Assembly (NCBI RefSeq): GCF_900258475.1
Contig: NZ_LT984887.1
Coordinates: forward strand, 1,124,305-1,188,304
DNA: 64,000 nt
Origin: Anaerococcus sp. Marseille-P3915
GTDB taxonomy: Bacteria; Bacillota; Clostridia; Tissierellales; Peptoniphilaceae
Reading direction: 5' to 3'
Shown here: positions 29,146 through 39,649 of the stretch, piece by piece
Layout of the letters: each line of letters begins with the position of its first letter
How positions within the stretch are numbered: position 1 is the stretch's first letter
Position numbers and translations under genes: made by a program
Notes under the pieces: model-generated
Seen by the model: only the letters and a program-made list of their open reading frames with translations
What the model was told of the DNA's origin: nothing
Database searches by the model: none

Positions 29146-31491
29146 CTAGGAAAACTTGACTATGGTTACTCCATAACCGCCTTCTTTGTCATCTCCGAAC
29201 CTGTAAGAAGCAACTCTCTTGTCAGTTTTTAAAATCTCGCTCACTCCCTTGATAAGGGCACCTGTTCCCTTGCCGTGGATTATCTTAGCTTGGGATAGGC
29301 CTGCAAGCATAGCATCGTCAAGGTACTTATCTACATTTCTCATGGCCTCGTCATATCTTTGACCCCTTAGGTCAAGGGTAGCTGATATGTGCATGGCTTT
29401 TTTAACACTATACACTTTTTCGATGTTTTTCTCAGTTTGCTTATCCTTCTTGATTTTTCTAACGTTTTTTATGTTAGAGTCCATCTTTAGGATTCCCATC
29501 TGAAGCTTGATATTTCCCTTGCTATCTGGCGCCTCGATTACCTGGGCTTCTTGGCCAAGACCTTCGACTATTACCATATCACCCACCTTAAGCTCATCTG
29601 GTATATCCTTAGATTTCTTAAGTCTTAAGCCCTCTTCCTCATTTGCTATATAAGAATCCTTGTATTTATTTCTAATCTTATTTAGGGACCTGTCTATATC
29701 GGATGTGTTGGCATTTTTACTTCTTTTGGCTTCTTTTAGCATGGCCTGGCTTTCTTTATTGGCCTTATCCAAAATTTTGTTGGCCGCATCTTCAGCCTTT
29801 TTGATGATTTCTTCTTTTTGCTTATCAATCTCTTTGGACTTATTTCTAAGCTTATCTTTTATAGATTGGATTTCTCTCCTATAATTTTCTATCTGCCTAT
29901 TTTTAGCCTCTATCTCTGCCTTGTCATCTTCGATTTCTTCTAGGATTTTATTTATATTTTGAGTATCTTCCCCAATTAAAGATTTGGCCTTAGTTAGGAT
30001 TTTTTCTGAAAGACCAAGGCGTTTTGAAATCTCAAAGGCATTTGATTTTCCAGGTGTACCTATATCTAGTTTGTAGGTTGGAGATAGGGTTTCTACATCA
30101 AATTCTACAGAAGCATTCATTACCCTATCATTTTCCATGGCATAGTATTTAAGCTCGCTATAGTGGGTTGTAGCAAAGGTCATTACTTCGTTTTCTGTTA
30201 GGCTGGAAAGGATTGAAATGGCAAGGGCAGCCCCTTCTATAGGATCTGTTCCTGAACCAATCTCATCTAATAAAACCAAGGAATTGGAAGTCACCTTATT
30301 TAATATATCTACAATATTGGTAAGGGATGCTGAAAATGTTGATAGACTCATCTCTATTGACTGTTTATCTCCTATATCTAGAAAAATATCGTCAAAGACA
30401 TTTAGCATGGACCCTTCCTCGGCAGGTATAAAAAGGCCAGTTTGAGCCATAAGGCTTATAAGGCCTACGGTTTTTAAACTTACTGTTTTTCCACCTGTGT
30501 TTGGTCCTGTTATTATAAGAGTTGTGTAGTCCCCTCCAATTGCCACATCTATTGGAACAACACGCCCTGGAAGAAGTGGATGACGAGCCTGTTTGATATT
30601 TATAATCTTCTGGTCATTTAATCTTGGTATAGAATAATCATTTTCTAGACCAAACTTGGCCTTGGCTTGAAGAAAGTCAATCCTTCCTATGAGCTTTTGA
30701 TTTTCTAGGATTTCTTGATCAAATTTTTCTGTAAATCTTGATAGCCTGTCAAGGATTCTTCTGATTTCAGCATCTTCCTTAAGCTCGAGATCCTTGTATT
30801 GGTTGTTAAGCTCGACAATTGCAGAAGGCTCTATAAAAAGAGTGTTGCCTGAAGCTGACTTATCGTGGACAATGCCATTTATTACAGCTCTCTTATTAGT
30901 CTTAATCGGAACTACATACCTACCATCCCTTACAGACACCACCTTATCTTGAAGGGCATCTTCATATCGAGGAGATGTCACATAGGAATTGAGTTTATTC
31001 TTGATTTCAGATTCTTTCCTAGCCTTGGACCTTCTGATATTTAATAGTTCTCTTGAGGCATTGTCTGCAATTTCTTCTTCATTAATAATAGACCTATCTA
31101 TCTCATCCTTTAGAAATTCATTAGTTGATATCCTATCAAAGATATCTAAAAGATAAGTATCTTCGATGTTTTTTCCATAATCTTTTAGGTATTCACTAAC
31201 TCTTAAAAGACTTAATACCTTAAGCAAATCAGCCGGCTCAAGGATACCATTTCGTCTTACATAGCCAATTATTTCTGTAAAATCATAAAGGCCGAATATA
31301 TCTATATTTCCATTTCTTGAAATAATCTTGGCCATGGCAGCAGTTTTTTCAAGCTCATCTTTCAAATAATCTATATCTGTAGATGGCATTAGTTTTAATA
31401 TTTTATCTTTTGTAATAGAAGAACGAGCCATTTTTGCAAGTCTTTCTAAAATTTTTGGGTATTCTAATACTTCTAAACTTTTTTTCTGCAC
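29146..31491 (-). CDS. mutS2: MutS2 family DNA/ribosome ATPase
   Basis: A 781-residue MutS2 without the mismatch-recognition domain. It has an ATPase core with Walker A GPNTGGKTVSL (about residue 328), LLDEIGSGTDPIEG and ATTHYSELK, a long coiled coil (about 510-600), a KOW-like stretch (VGDMVIVEGLGQEAQV) and a C-terminal Smr nuclease domain with LDLRGQRYDEA and HGKGTG. Relatives limit recombination, and in Bacillus MutS2 also rescues collided ribosomes. It starts with GTG, sharing a base with the stop of the U32 gene. Confidence 0.95.
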   Translation of the reverse strand: MQKKSLEVLEYPKILERLAKMARSSITKDKILKLMPSTDIDYLKDELEKTAAMAKIISRNGNIDIFGLYDFTEIIGYVRRNGILEPADLLKVLSLLRVSEYLKDYGKNIEDTYLLDIFDRISTNEFLKDEIDRSIINEEEIADNASRELLNIRRSKARKESEIKNKLNSYVTSPRYEDALQDKVVSVRDGRYVVPIKTNKRAVINGIVHDKSASGNTLFIEPSAIVELNNQYKDLELKEDAEIRRILDRLSRFTEKFDQEILENQKLIGRIDFLQAKAKFGLENDYSIPRLNDQKIINIKQARHPLLPGRVVPIDVAIGGDYTTLIITGPNTGGKTVSLKTVGLISLMAQTGLFIPAEEGSMLNVFDDIFLDIGDKQSIEMSLSTFSASLTNIVDILNKVTSNSLVLLDEIGSGTDPIEGAALAISILSSLTENEVMTFATTHYSELKYYAMENDRVMNASVEFDVETLSPTYKLDIGTPGKSNAFEISKRLGLSEKILTKAKSLIGEDTQNINKILEEIEDDKAEIEAKNRQIENYRREIQSIKDKLRNKSKEIDKQKEEIIKKAEDAANKILDKANKESQAMLKEAKRSKNANTSDIDRSLNKIRNKYKDSYIANEEEGLRLKKSKDIPDELKVGDMVIVEGLGQEAQVIEAPDSKGNIKLQMGILKMDSNIKNVRKIKKDKQTEKNIEKVYSVKKAMHISATLDLRGQRYDEAMRNVDKYLDDAMLAGLSQAKIIHGKGTGALIKGVSEILKTDKRVASYRFGDDKEGGYGVTIVKFS

Positions 31492-33701
31492 TAAATAACC
31501 CCTCTTTCGTAATTTAACTTATCTGTCTTAATTTTATTCTGGTAGGATAAAAGGTCCTCATCTGAAAAAACTGACACAAGCCTTGATAAGGTCGGTTCTA
31601 ATAAAGATTCATCAAAGCTAGCTAGCCTGTAAGGATAGATTTTTGTAAGGCCATCACGCCTTAGGGTAAGCAGCCTATCATTATTAGCAGATTTCATCTC
31701 TCCTTTACTAAACTTACAGCTTTCACAGCCTCTTAGGCCGCATTTTTTGATTGTAGAAAATGGACAATGGACCATGTTCATCAGCTCAATCCTGCCAAAG
31801 ACCAAGGCCTCAATGTCATAAGCTTTGGCATTTTTATTTATAATTTCTAGTTGATTTTCAACAGATGATTCGATTTTTTCTGCAAAGCCTAAGTAAAAGT
31901 CAAAAGCGTAAGAATTAAGAACATTTAAATATCTACCTATCCTTATCTTAATATCTTCTTTCTTAAATCTTTCTATAAAATCAAAATCCCTATAAGAATT
32001 AAAAATCACCCCTCTTATGGAATTTGTCTTTATATAGGAAACAAGGTCATTTATTTCATAATCCCAGTGGGAATCTAAATTTAAATAGAGAGAAAAATCC
32101 TTATATTTTGGGTCATATTCTTTTATATAAAGATTGTCAAAGCCCTTTATAAGGTCTGGGCTGATGTCATTTGTCATCAATTCTAGATTTCTTTCTGCTT
32201 TTTGATTTGAAAGATTTTTAAGAGTTGGCTTTTTAATTTCTATCTTTTCTCTCTTATAGACTCCCGCAATCTTATGACTTAAGGCACTTATGGCATCTCT
32301 TCTAAGCTTATTGATTGTCTTTTTCCTGATAAAGATATTATCGTCTATTTCAATATTTATGGTATTTGCCTTAAAGATTTCATCCTTAAACCTATCTAGA
32401 TTTTCTCTTATTGAAGATTCATCTATAGCTATTTTTTGGCTAGGCTCGTTAAACTCTTCTGAAAAGACCTCTACCTGGTAATCTTTATAGACTAATTTTA
32501 GACTAGCTTTTTCATTTAAGCTTGCCTTAAAATATAGGTCAAGGCCCAGATTTTTATATCTTTCAAGGCCCTTTGCCAAGTCATCCTTGATGGACTCAGC
32601 ATTTAACATGAGGATATCTGATCCTACTTTGGCATCCCTATACTTATCAAGGATGAATCTTCCGCCCTTTTTTATCTCTTCTGTGATTGTAAGAGGAAGC
32701 TTCTTTCCTCTTTCAGTTTGTACTTCTAGATTATCGCCCTTATGAAGGTCAGATTTTGCTAGGAAGGATTTTTTATTTTGGTAAATCTCAACCCTTCCCA
32801 CAGACCTGTGTTTATTATCAGCTTCTCTTAAGATATAATCAGATTTTTGCCCAAAGATAAAGCCCTTGGTATAGCCCCTATTGGAAATATCCCTTAGCTT
32901 TTCTCTATTATAGGATGCTTTTTCAATTTTTTCCTTATAGGCCCTCACACTTGTGTAGACATATTCAGGCGACTTCATCCTGCCTTCAATTTTTAGGCAG
33001 TCTATGGATAAGTCCAAAAGTTCGTCAATATTATCAAGGACATTTAAGTCTTTCATATTTAGAAAATAATCATTTGCCAAGACCTTACCATCAGATATTA
33101 GGTCATATTTTAACCTACATGGTCCTGCACACCTGCCCCTGTTGGCTGATCTCTCTCCAAAATATGAGCTCATCAGACATTCGCCAGAGTAAGATACACA
33201 AAGGGACCCATGGACAAAAACTTCCTTTTCACAAGGAAGTTTGGCTATTTTTCTAATTTCTTCTATGGGAGTCTCACGGGCTATAACAATTCTCTTAAAG
33301 CCCATATCCATAAGGGCCTTGGCCCCGTGATAATCCCTAACCGCCATCTGAGTTGAGGCGTGTAGGTCAAGTCCTGGGACTTGGTCTTTGATAATTGAAT
33401 AGAAGCCAATATCTTGGATTAAAAGCCCATCTACACCGTATTCGTATAATTTTTGGGCATAGTAAAGGGCCTTATCCATCTCGGAATCCTTGATAAGGGT
33501 ATTCATGGTCACAAAGACCTTCCTGTCAAATAAATGTATATAATCGATTATCTCTTCTATATTATCTAGGCTAAAATTTTTGGCATAGGCTCTTGCTCCA
33601 AAGTCATCAAGGGCCAGATAGAAACTATCTGCCCCTGCTGCAAGGCCTGCATAAAGCATATCTATATTACCTACTGGTGCTAAGATTTCTGCTTTTTTCA
33701 T
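31491..33701 (-). CDS. U32 family peptidase-like protein (RlhA/YhbU group)
   Basis: A 736-residue protein with the U32 domain at about 1-290, beginning AEILAPVGNIDMLYAGLAAG and holding the cysteine-rich signature VHGSLCVSYSGECLMSSYFG followed by RGRCAGPCRLKYDL. A DUF3656-like C-terminal part ends with another cysteine cluster (CGLRGCESCKFSKG). Members of this group hydroxylate 23S or tRNA bases rather than digest protein; four conserved Cys suggest an iron-sulfur site. The ATG at 33701 overlaps the zapA stop. Confidence 0.88.
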   Translation of the reverse strand: MKKAEILAPVGNIDMLYAGLAAGADSFYLALDDFGARAYAKNFSLDNIEEIIDYIHLFDRKVFVTMNTLIKDSEMDKALYYAQKLYEYGVDGLLIQDIGFYSIIKDQVPGLDLHASTQMAVRDYHGAKALMDMGFKRIVIARETPIEEIRKIAKLPCEKEVFVHGSLCVSYSGECLMSSYFGERSANRGRCAGPCRLKYDLISDGKVLANDYFLNMKDLNVLDNIDELLDLSIDCLKIEGRMKSPEYVYTSVRAYKEKIEKASYNREKLRDISNRGYTKGFIFGQKSDYILREADNKHRSVGRVEIYQNKKSFLAKSDLHKGDNLEVQTERGKKLPLTITEEIKKGGRFILDKYRDAKVGSDILMLNAESIKDDLAKGLERYKNLGLDLYFKASLNEKASLKLVYKDYQVEVFSEEFNEPSQKIAIDESSIRENLDRFKDEIFKANTINIEIDDNIFIRKKTINKLRRDAISALSHKIAGVYKREKIEIKKPTLKNLSNQKAERNLELMTNDISPDLIKGFDNLYIKEYDPKYKDFSLYLNLDSHWDYEINDLVSYIKTNSIRGVIFNSYRDFDFIERFKKEDIKIRIGRYLNVLNSYAFDFYLGFAEKIESSVENQLEIINKNAKAYDIEALVFGRIELMNMVHCPFSTIKKCGLRGCESCKFSKGEMKSANNDRLLTLRRDGLTKIYPYRLASFDESLLEPTLSRLVSVFSDEDLLSYQNKIKTDKLNYERGVI

Positions 33702-34192
33702 CAAAGTTTTCCCTTCAATAGTTCATTTTCCTTTGTCAAATCCATGACTTGTTTTTGCAAGGCCTTCATCTTATCCCTAAGCTTTTTAGAATCTGTCTCT
33801 TCTTTGCTAAGCTCTAAGATTTCCTTATCCTTATCTTGTAAAAGAGCCTTAAGTTCGGTATTTTCAGCCTCAGCCTGGTCATACTTTTCTTTATAAGAAC
33901 CATATTCATTTTTAAAATTGTCATGATCTTCTTTTAAGGCTGGGTATTCATTTATTGCTTCTTTGTTTTCTTCGTAGAATTTCTTGAAAGAATCCTTATC
34001 TTTCATATACTCATCCGCAATATTTAGGCAGGCTAGGACCAGCTGCCTATCAAAAGTGAGCCTATCAGACTTGACATCCTGAATTTTTTTGTCCACATAA
34101 GCTGCTATATTTTCAATATTTTCTTTTGATTCTTTAGTAACAAGCGGATATTTTACTCCATCTATTTTGACTTCAAGTCTTATTTCGCTCAC
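33701..34192 (-). CDS. zapA: Cell division protein ZapA
   Basis: A 163-residue FtsZ-ring-bundling protein. The N-terminal domain has the family pattern SEIRLEVKIDGVKYPLV and ENIAAYVDKKIQDV...QLVLACLNIADEY, and is followed by a long heptad coiled coil (about 95-160, rich in E, K and L), longer than in most ZapA proteins. It sits 9 bp downstream of pheT, the common Firmicute position before U32 and mutS2. Confidence 0.88.
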   Translation of the reverse strand: MSEIRLEVKIDGVKYPLVTKESKENIENIAAYVDKKIQDVKSDRLTFDRQLVLACLNIADEYMKDKDSFKKFYEENKEAINEYPALKEDHDNFKNEYGSYKEKYDQAEAENTELKALLQDKDKEILELSKEETDSKKLRDKMKALQKQVMDLTKENELLKGKL

Positions 34193-34201
34193 ACTTATCT
34201 C

Positions 34202-36589
34202 CTATGCTCTTAATACTATATCTTTGTCAGCAAGGTCTTTTAAGATATTTTCTTCTACATCTTTGATATCTTTTTCTTGTAGAGTTCTCTCATTTGACCT
34301 GTACCAAACCCTATAGGATACTGATTTTTTATCATCATCCACACCCTTGCCTGTGTAGATATCAAATAGTTCGATTTTTGCAATCAAGCCCTTGCCGTGA
34401 TCATTCATTGTATCTTCAATTAGCTTGCTTTCAAGGTTTTTATCTGTTACAAATGAATAGTCTCTTTCAATGGCTGGGAATTTTGCAATTGGCTTGTATT
34501 TTTTATTTACAACTCTAGAGTCTTTTATAAGTTCTAGGTTTATCTCTAAAACAATAGCTCCCTTGCTTATATTATACTCATCTCTTACTTCATAAGAAAT
34601 CTCACCCATGATTCCTATTTTTTTACCAGCAAATAATATATCTGCACATCTTCCTTGGTGGAAGGCGTAGTTATCTTCATTTGCCACATATTCAAAGCCT
34701 GTAAAACCTGTATTTCTCATGGCTTCTGTGAAGAAATCTTTCATATCATAGAAAGAATAATCGCCATATAGGCCCATAGTTAGGGTTAAGTTTTCTTTTG
34801 GAAGTTTATCGCTTGTTTTCTCAAAAGTCCTATCAAGTTCAAAAAATCTCATGTTTTTTTGGCCATACTTGATATTTTTAGCTATTACATCAAGCATATT
34901 GGCAATTTGAGTTGTCCTCATTACAGAGAAGTCTTCGCCAAGTGGATTTATTAGGCTAATATAGTCCCTAAGCTTTGAATCTTCGGCGATTCCTAGTCTA
35001 TCGTATTCTCTTGGTGAGATGAAAGAATAGGTTGCTAGTTCTGAGAATTTTTGGCCGACAAGCTTGTGTTTTAAATCATCCCTTAGAAGTCTTAGAGGAG
35101 ATCTTTCACCCTTTTTAAGGGATGAAACTAGTGGCTTAGATTCAATCTTACCCATGCCGTAAAGTCTAACAACTTCTTCGATTAGGTCAGCTTCTATTGT
35201 TATATCATTTCTAAAGTATGGAGCCTTGGCTTCAAGAGTATCTTCGTCAATATCTTTAACTTCAAATTCCAATAGCTCTAGGTTTCTAACTGCTTCTTCC
35301 TTAGTAAAGTCGACCCCTGTTAGCATATTAAGTCTTGATATTCTAAGCTTAACGACAGGATTATTTGTTTCTTTCTCGCCCTCATCATAAGAAGACCCAA
35401 CAATTTCGCCTATATTTAAGTCTTCTATGAGTTTCATAACCCTTTTTGAAGCTATATCTGCCATTTCAATGGCAACTCCCTTTTCAAATCTAGAGCTTGC
35501 CTCACTCCTTAGGTTGAGTTTCTTAGAAGTATCCCTGATATTGTAAGCATCAAAGCTTGCAGCTTCTAGGAGGATATTTGTGGTTTCATCTGTTATTTCA
35601 GAATCAAAACCTCCCATTATACCTGCTATGCCAATCGCTTCTTTGCCATCAGCTATAACTAGCATTGAAGGATCAAGTTTTCTTTCTGTATCATCAAGAG
35701 TCTTGATTATTTCTCCTTCTTTTGCATCTCTTACTATAATTTTCTTATCAGCTAGCTTGTCTAGGTCATAGGCATGGAGTGGTTGACCTGTTTCTAGCAT
35801 TACAAAGTTTGTTATGTCTACTATGTTATTTATAGGTCTGATTCCTGCAAGCATTAGACAATTTTGTAGCCATTGAGGAGATTTTCCTATCTTTACATTT
35901 TTTACAACCCTAGCTGTATATCTTAGGCAAGAATCACTTTCTATACTAATTCCATTTGCATAAGCTTTTATGTCCTCGCCATTATCTTTATAATCTAGGC
36001 TAGGATAGGTGATTTTTTCACCAAAACTTGCTGCTGTCTCTCTTGCCATACCCATGATAGATAGGCAATCAGACCTGTTTGGTGTGATTTCATATTCTAT
36101 TACTGGAGTATTAGAATATAAAGCTTCTGCAGCTGGTGTGCCTGGTTTATATTCACCAGCTAAAACTATCACCCCTTCTCTTAATTCTTTAGGAATTACA
36201 GAATCCTCATATCCAAGCTCTGAGTAGGCTGTAAGCATACCTTGGGATACGATACCGAAAAAGTCGTGGTCTTCGATAAGAGTTCCATTATCCATCTCTG
36301 TGCCAGATGTAATTACTGGAAGATAGTCTCCTACTTTTGTGTTTTTTGCATTGGTTATAATTGTAATTGGGGAATCTTTCCCAACATCTATGGTCAAAAC
36401 CCTAAGCCTATCAGCATCTGGGTGGTCTTTTTGTTCTAGAACATGGCCTACCACAATGCCTTCAAGGTCAGATGTGTGGATGGTGACTTCTTCTACGTGA
36501 GATCCGGTTTCAGAAAGCCTGTCTGTAATTATTTTTAAATCTTTATCTATATCTATATATTCTTTTTGCCAAATTAAAGGTACTAACAT
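34202..36589 (-). CDS. pheT: Phenylalanyl-tRNA synthetase beta subunit
   Basis: The large subunit of the (alpha-beta)2 enzyme. Its 795 residues contain the EMAP/OB-type tRNA-binding domain (about 40-150, IVVGHVLEQKDHPDADRLRV), the B3/B4 editing domain (about 210-390), B5, the inactive class II core and the C-terminal anticodon-binding domain (FPAIERDYSFV). It is 8 bp downstream of pheS and shares its T-box. Confidence 0.97.
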   Translation of the reverse strand: MLVPLIWQKEYIDIDKDLKIITDRLSETGSHVEEVTIHTSDLEGIVVGHVLEQKDHPDADRLRVLTIDVGKDSPITIITNAKNTKVGDYLPVITSGTEMDNGTLIEDHDFFGIVSQGMLTAYSELGYEDSVIPKELREGVIVLAGEYKPGTPAAEALYSNTPVIEYEITPNRSDCLSIMGMARETAASFGEKITYPSLDYKDNGEDIKAYANGISIESDSCLRYTARVVKNVKIGKSPQWLQNCLMLAGIRPINNIVDITNFVMLETGQPLHAYDLDKLADKKIIVRDAKEGEIIKTLDDTERKLDPSMLVIADGKEAIGIAGIMGGFDSEITDETTNILLEAASFDAYNIRDTSKKLNLRSEASSRFEKGVAIEMADIASKRVMKLIEDLNIGEIVGSSYDEGEKETNNPVVKLRISRLNMLTGVDFTKEEAVRNLELLEFEVKDIDEDTLEAKAPYFRNDITIEADLIEEVVRLYGMGKIESKPLVSSLKKGERSPLRLLRDDLKHKLVGQKFSELATYSFISPREYDRLGIAEDSKLRDYISLINPLGEDFSVMRTTQIANMLDVIAKNIKYGQKNMRFFELDRTFEKTSDKLPKENLTLTMGLYGDYSFYDMKDFFTEAMRNTGFTGFEYVANEDNYAFHQGRCADILFAGKKIGIMGEISYEVRDEYNISKGAIVLEINLELIKDSRVVNKKYKPIAKFPAIERDYSFVTDKNLESKLIEDTMNDHGKGLIAKIELFDIYTGKGVDDDKKSVSYRVWYRSNERTLQEKDIKDVEENILKDLADKDIVLRA

Positions 36590-36597
36590 TCTTCCTC

Positions 36598-37620
36598 CTA
36601 AAACTGTTCTATAAATCTCTTGTCGTTGTCATATAAAAGTCTGATGTCATCTAGGCCGTATTTAACCATGGCAATTCTGTCTACTCCTAGACCGAAGGCG
36701 AATCCTGTGTATTTTTCGCTATCAATGCCGCATGCCTCTAGAACATTTGGGTGAACCATGCCGCCGCCTAATAATTCCATTGACCAACCGGTATTACCAC
36801 AAGCAGGACATCCCTTACCCATGCAAGCTGGACAAGTTACATCTACCTCAAGTGATGGCTCTGTGAATGGGAAGTGGTGAGGCCTATATCTTAGCTTCAT
36901 TTCATCACCAAACATTTCCTTGATAAAGGTCTCAAGAGTTGCCTTTAAATTTGCCATTGACACATTTTCATCCACAACTAGGCACTCTAATTGGTGGAAC
37001 ATTGGTGAGTGGGTTGCATCAACTTCGTCATTTCTGAAAACCCTACCTGCTGATACCATCTTGATTGGCAATTTTCCTTCATTCATAACCCTAATTTGCA
37101 TAGATGAAGTGTGAGGACGAAGTAAAACTTCATCATCAATATAAAATGTATCAGATGTAGACCTTGCCGGGTGGTTTTTAGGGCTATTTAGATCATCAAA
37201 TACAAATTTGACTGTATCAACCTCAGGTCCCCCTACCACATCAAAGCCCATGTTTTGGAATATTGTTTCAAGCTCTTCCATAGTTTGGTTTATGACTGCT
37301 AAATGTCCTGACTCATACTTATCAAAATGAGCTGTTACATCTATTTTTTCTTCTTTAATTTTTTCTTTTAATAGTTCATTTTTAATCTTTTCATTAGCCT
37401 CTGCCAAAAGATTTTCTATTTCCTTGCTGGCTTGGTTGATTAATTTACCAGCTTGAGGTTTTTCCTCATTTGGTAATTTCGATATAGATTTTTTAAGATC
37501 TGTTATTGTTCCTTTTTTGCCAAGGTATTTTACTCTTAGACTTTCAAGAGTTTCTAAGTCTATTGCCTTTTCCACTTCGACTTTGGCATTTTCTAGAACT
37601 TGTTTTAAATTTGCTTCCAT
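36598..37620 (-). CDS. pheS: Phenylalanyl-tRNA synthetase alpha subunit
   Basis: The catalytic subunit, 340 residues. It has an N-terminal coiled coil (1-90), then the class II core with HPARSTSDTFYI, LRPHTSSMQIRVM, FRNDEVDATHSPMFHQLE, EPSLEVDVTC and GFAFGLGVDRIAMVKYG. An insert CPACMGKGCPACGNTG looks like a Cys4 metal site, as in some PheS enzymes. The ATG at 37620 was chosen because GGAGG lies 8 bp upstream and the family starts there; the longer frame runs into the T-box. Confidence 0.97.
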   Translation of the reverse strand: MEANLKQVLENAKVEVEKAIDLETLESLRVKYLGKKGTITDLKKSISKLPNEEKPQAGKLINQASKEIENLLAEANEKIKNELLKEKIKEEKIDVTAHFDKYESGHLAVINQTMEELETIFQNMGFDVVGGPEVDTVKFVFDDLNSPKNHPARSTSDTFYIDDEVLLRPHTSSMQIRVMNEGKLPIKMVSAGRVFRNDEVDATHSPMFHQLECLVVDENVSMANLKATLETFIKEMFGDEMKLRYRPHHFPFTEPSLEVDVTCPACMGKGCPACGNTGWSMELLGGGMVHPNVLEACGIDSEKYTGFAFGLGVDRIAMVKYGLDDIRLLYDNDKRFIEQF

Positions 37621-37639
37621 TTTTCCTCCAAATAAAAAA

Positions 37640-37845
37640 ATCCGCCCTACAAAGGACAGATATATACTGCGGTACCACCTTAATTGATTTTTATAAAAAA
37701 AATCCACTCTTAACTTTAACGATAAGTCTACGTCTCAACTACTATTATTTCATCTTGATGTTCATCGGTGAATACCCTAATCGTGACTTAAAAGGCTCTC
37801 AACATCCCTTTTTTGCTGTATAAGAATAATTAAAGTCTTTCCGAA
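37640..37845 (-). promoter_or_regulatory. T-box leader of pheST (Phe)
   Basis: On the minus strand the T-box core AAGGTGGTACCGCAG lies at 37667-37681, followed by a terminator with arms TCTGTCC and GGGCGGA (37641-37660) and seven T residues before the pheS ribosome site. A TTC in GTATTCACC (about 37770-37778) is the candidate Phe specifier. The leader starts right after the rRNA methyltransferase stop, so the promoter is not clear. Confidence 0.9.
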
Positions 37846-37848
37846 TCA

Positions 37849-38568
37849 TTACATTAGTCTATTCATTATTATACTAGCAGCAATAGCTGCATTCAAAGAT
37901 TCTATATCTCCTTCCATTGGGATTTTTACAAAAGTGTCTGTTAGACTTCTTACTTCCTTCCCTAAGCCATTTGCTTCATTGCCTATGGCAAGGATTATAT
38001 TAGAATCACTTTTATATTCTCTTATATCTAGGCCTGACATATCTGCTGCCAAGAATTTATAGGAATCCTTAAAGCTTGCTATTTCATCATAAGTAAGTTT
38101 CACTATATTTAGCCTAAAGACTGATCCCATGGATGCCCTGAGGGCTTTTTCATTGTAAATATCAACACAATCAGGACTTAAGATTATATCGTTAAATCCA
38201 AAGGCTTCTGCACTTCTTATCATGGTGCCGATATTACCTGGATCGTTGATATAGTCTAATAGTAGAACCTTTTTACTTGATATCTTTTTTGGCACAGGCT
38301 TTCTTATGACTGCCCCTATGCCATCAGAAGATTTAAGCATGGTTAATTTATTAAAAAGTGCCTTATCAAAAACAAGACTTTTTAGATTTGTCTCATAAGA
38401 TACATCACTTCTTAAAAAAATAAAATCTATATTAGCAGATGAGCTTATTGCCTCATCTACTAATTTCCTAGATTCTATTATAAATAAATTTTCTTTTTCT
38501 CGATATTTTTTATTCTTAAGCTTGTTTATAAGCTTGTAGTTTTGATTTGATACCGACTTTATTATCAT
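37849..38568 (-). CDS. SpoU/TrmH-family RNA 2'-O-methyltransferase
   Basis: A SPOUT enzyme of 239 residues. The N-terminal substrate-binding part is NYKLINKLKNKKYREKENLF. The C-terminal knot has the three SpoU motifs, including LDYINDPGNIGTMIRSAEAF, LAIGNEANGLGKEV and IPMEGDIESLNAAIAASII. Relatives methylate a ribose in 23S rRNA or tRNA; the target is not readable here. It follows rplT at a 1-bp overlap, which suits an rRNA or ribosome role. Confidence 0.93.
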   Translation of the reverse strand: MIIKSVSNQNYKLINKLKNKKYREKENLFIIESRKLVDEAISSSANIDFIFLRSDVSYETNLKSLVFDKALFNKLTMLKSSDGIGAVIRKPVPKKISSKKVLLLDYINDPGNIGTMIRSAEAFGFNDIILSPDCVDIYNEKALRASMGSVFRLNIVKLTYDEIASFKDSYKFLAADMSGLDIREYKSDSNIILAIGNEANGLGKEVRSLTDTFVKIPMEGDIESLNAAIAASIIMNRLM

Positions 38569-38921
38569 TAAGCTTCTTTGTTAGCTAACTCTACTAATTT
38601 TGTAAATTCTTCTGGAGCATTTACTGCCATTTCAGCAAGCATCTTTCTGTTGATGTTGATGTTTGCTTTTTTAAGATTGCCCATAAGTTTTGAATAGCTT
38701 GTGCCATTGATTCTTGCTGCTGCGTTGATTCTTGCGATCCATAGTTTTCTGAAATCTCTTTTTCTGCGTTTTCTACCAATGTATGCATATGATAGAGATT
38801 TCATTACAGCTTGGTTAGCTGTCTTAAATAGAAGGCTTTTGGAACCGTAATAACCCTTTGCTTGTTTTAATACTTTTTTATGTCTTTTCTTTGCATTTAC
38901 TGCTCTTTTAACTCTTGCCAT
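38568..38921 (-). CDS. rplT: Ribosomal protein L20 (bL20)
   Basis: A 117-residue 50S protein required early in assembly, and the autorepressor of this operon in Bacillus. The family sequence is plain: basic N-terminus [20 protein letters not shown], then [20 protein letters not shown]. It is third in infC-rpmI-rplT, 10 bp after rpmI, and likely binds the leader at 39671-39765. Confidence 0.97.
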   Translation of the reverse strand: MARVKRAVNAKKRHKKVLKQAKGYYGSKSLLFKTANQAVMKSLSYAYIGRKRRKRDFRKLWIARINAAARINGTSYSKLMGNLKKANININRKMLAEMAVNAPEEFTKLVELANKEA

Positions 38922-38931
38922 CTATATCCTC

Positions 38932-39129
38932 CTATGCACCGATTAATCTTTTTACATTCTTAGCTTCTGAAGCTGAAACTAGTGTACCTTTTCTTAGTCT
39001 TCTTTTTCTATTTGGTGATTTCTTAGCTGTTAAGTGGCCTTTGTAAGCCTTTCTTCTCATAACTTTACCAGAGCCTGTTACTTTAAATCTTTTAGCAGCT
39101 GCTCTTTTTGTTTTCATTTTATTTGCCAT
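38932..39129 (-). CDS. rpmI: Ribosomal protein L35 (bL35)
   Basis: A 65-residue basic 50S protein: [20 protein letters not shown] and [16 protein letters not shown]. The ATG at 39129 has AAGGAG 7 bp upstream and matches the family; an upstream in-frame ATG is ignored. The start lies 11 bp inside the end of infC. Confidence 0.96.
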   Translation of the reverse strand: MANKMKTKRAAAKRFKVTGSGKVMRRKAYKGHLTAKKSPNRKRRLRKGTLVSASEAKNVKRLIGA

Positions 39130-39649
39130 TATTTTCTCCTTTTTCATCATTTGGTTCTAGAAACATAACAAGTGATCTGCCTTCCATTTTAGGCTTTTTG
39201 TCAATCTTGCCGCAACCATCTAGCATACCATTGAACTTCTCCATTAAGTCATAGCCAGGTTCTTTCCTGCCTAATTCCCTACCACGGAATCTAATAGAAA
39301 CTTTTACTTTATCCCCGTTGTTTAAGAATTTTTTTGTCTGATTTGCCTTAGTTTGCAAGTCATTATCCTCGATATTTAAAGAGAATCTTGTCTCTTTAAG
39401 CTGAGCATTTTTTTGTTTTTTTCTATTCTCTTTATCTTTTTTCTCTTGATCATATTTAAACTTACCATAGTCCATTATCCTTGTTACAGGTGGTTTTGCA
39501 TTTGGACTCATTAGTACTAGGTCAAGTCTCTTTTCATCTGCCATATCCTGAGCATCTCTAAGAGAAACTATTCCTATTTGGTTTCCTTGATCATCGATTA
39601 GTCTTACTTGACTAGCTCTAATTTCATCATTGATTCTTAAATCTTTTAT
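39119..39649 (-). CDS. infC: Translation initiation factor IF-3, rare ATA start
   Basis: Checks start codons and keeps subunits apart. The 176-residue protein has the N-domain ([20 protein letters not shown]) and the C-domain ([16 protein letters not shown]), complete. No ATG, GTG or TTG fits: GGAGG at 39657-39661 is 7 nt before ATA (39647-39649), exactly where the family begins ([17 protein letters not shown]). Rare AUU/AUC/AUA starts are a known feature of infC and allow IF-3 to repress itself. It is the first gene after the L20 leader. Confidence 0.93.
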   Translation of the reverse strand: MKDLRINDEIRASQVRLIDDQGNQIGIVSLRDAQDMADEKRLDLVLMSPNAKPPVTRIMDYGKFKYDQEKKDKENRKKQKNAQLKETRFSLNIEDNDLQTKANQTKKFLNNGDKVKVSIRFRGRELGRKEPGYDLMEKFNGMLDGCGKIDKKPKMEGRSLVMFLEPNDEKGENNGK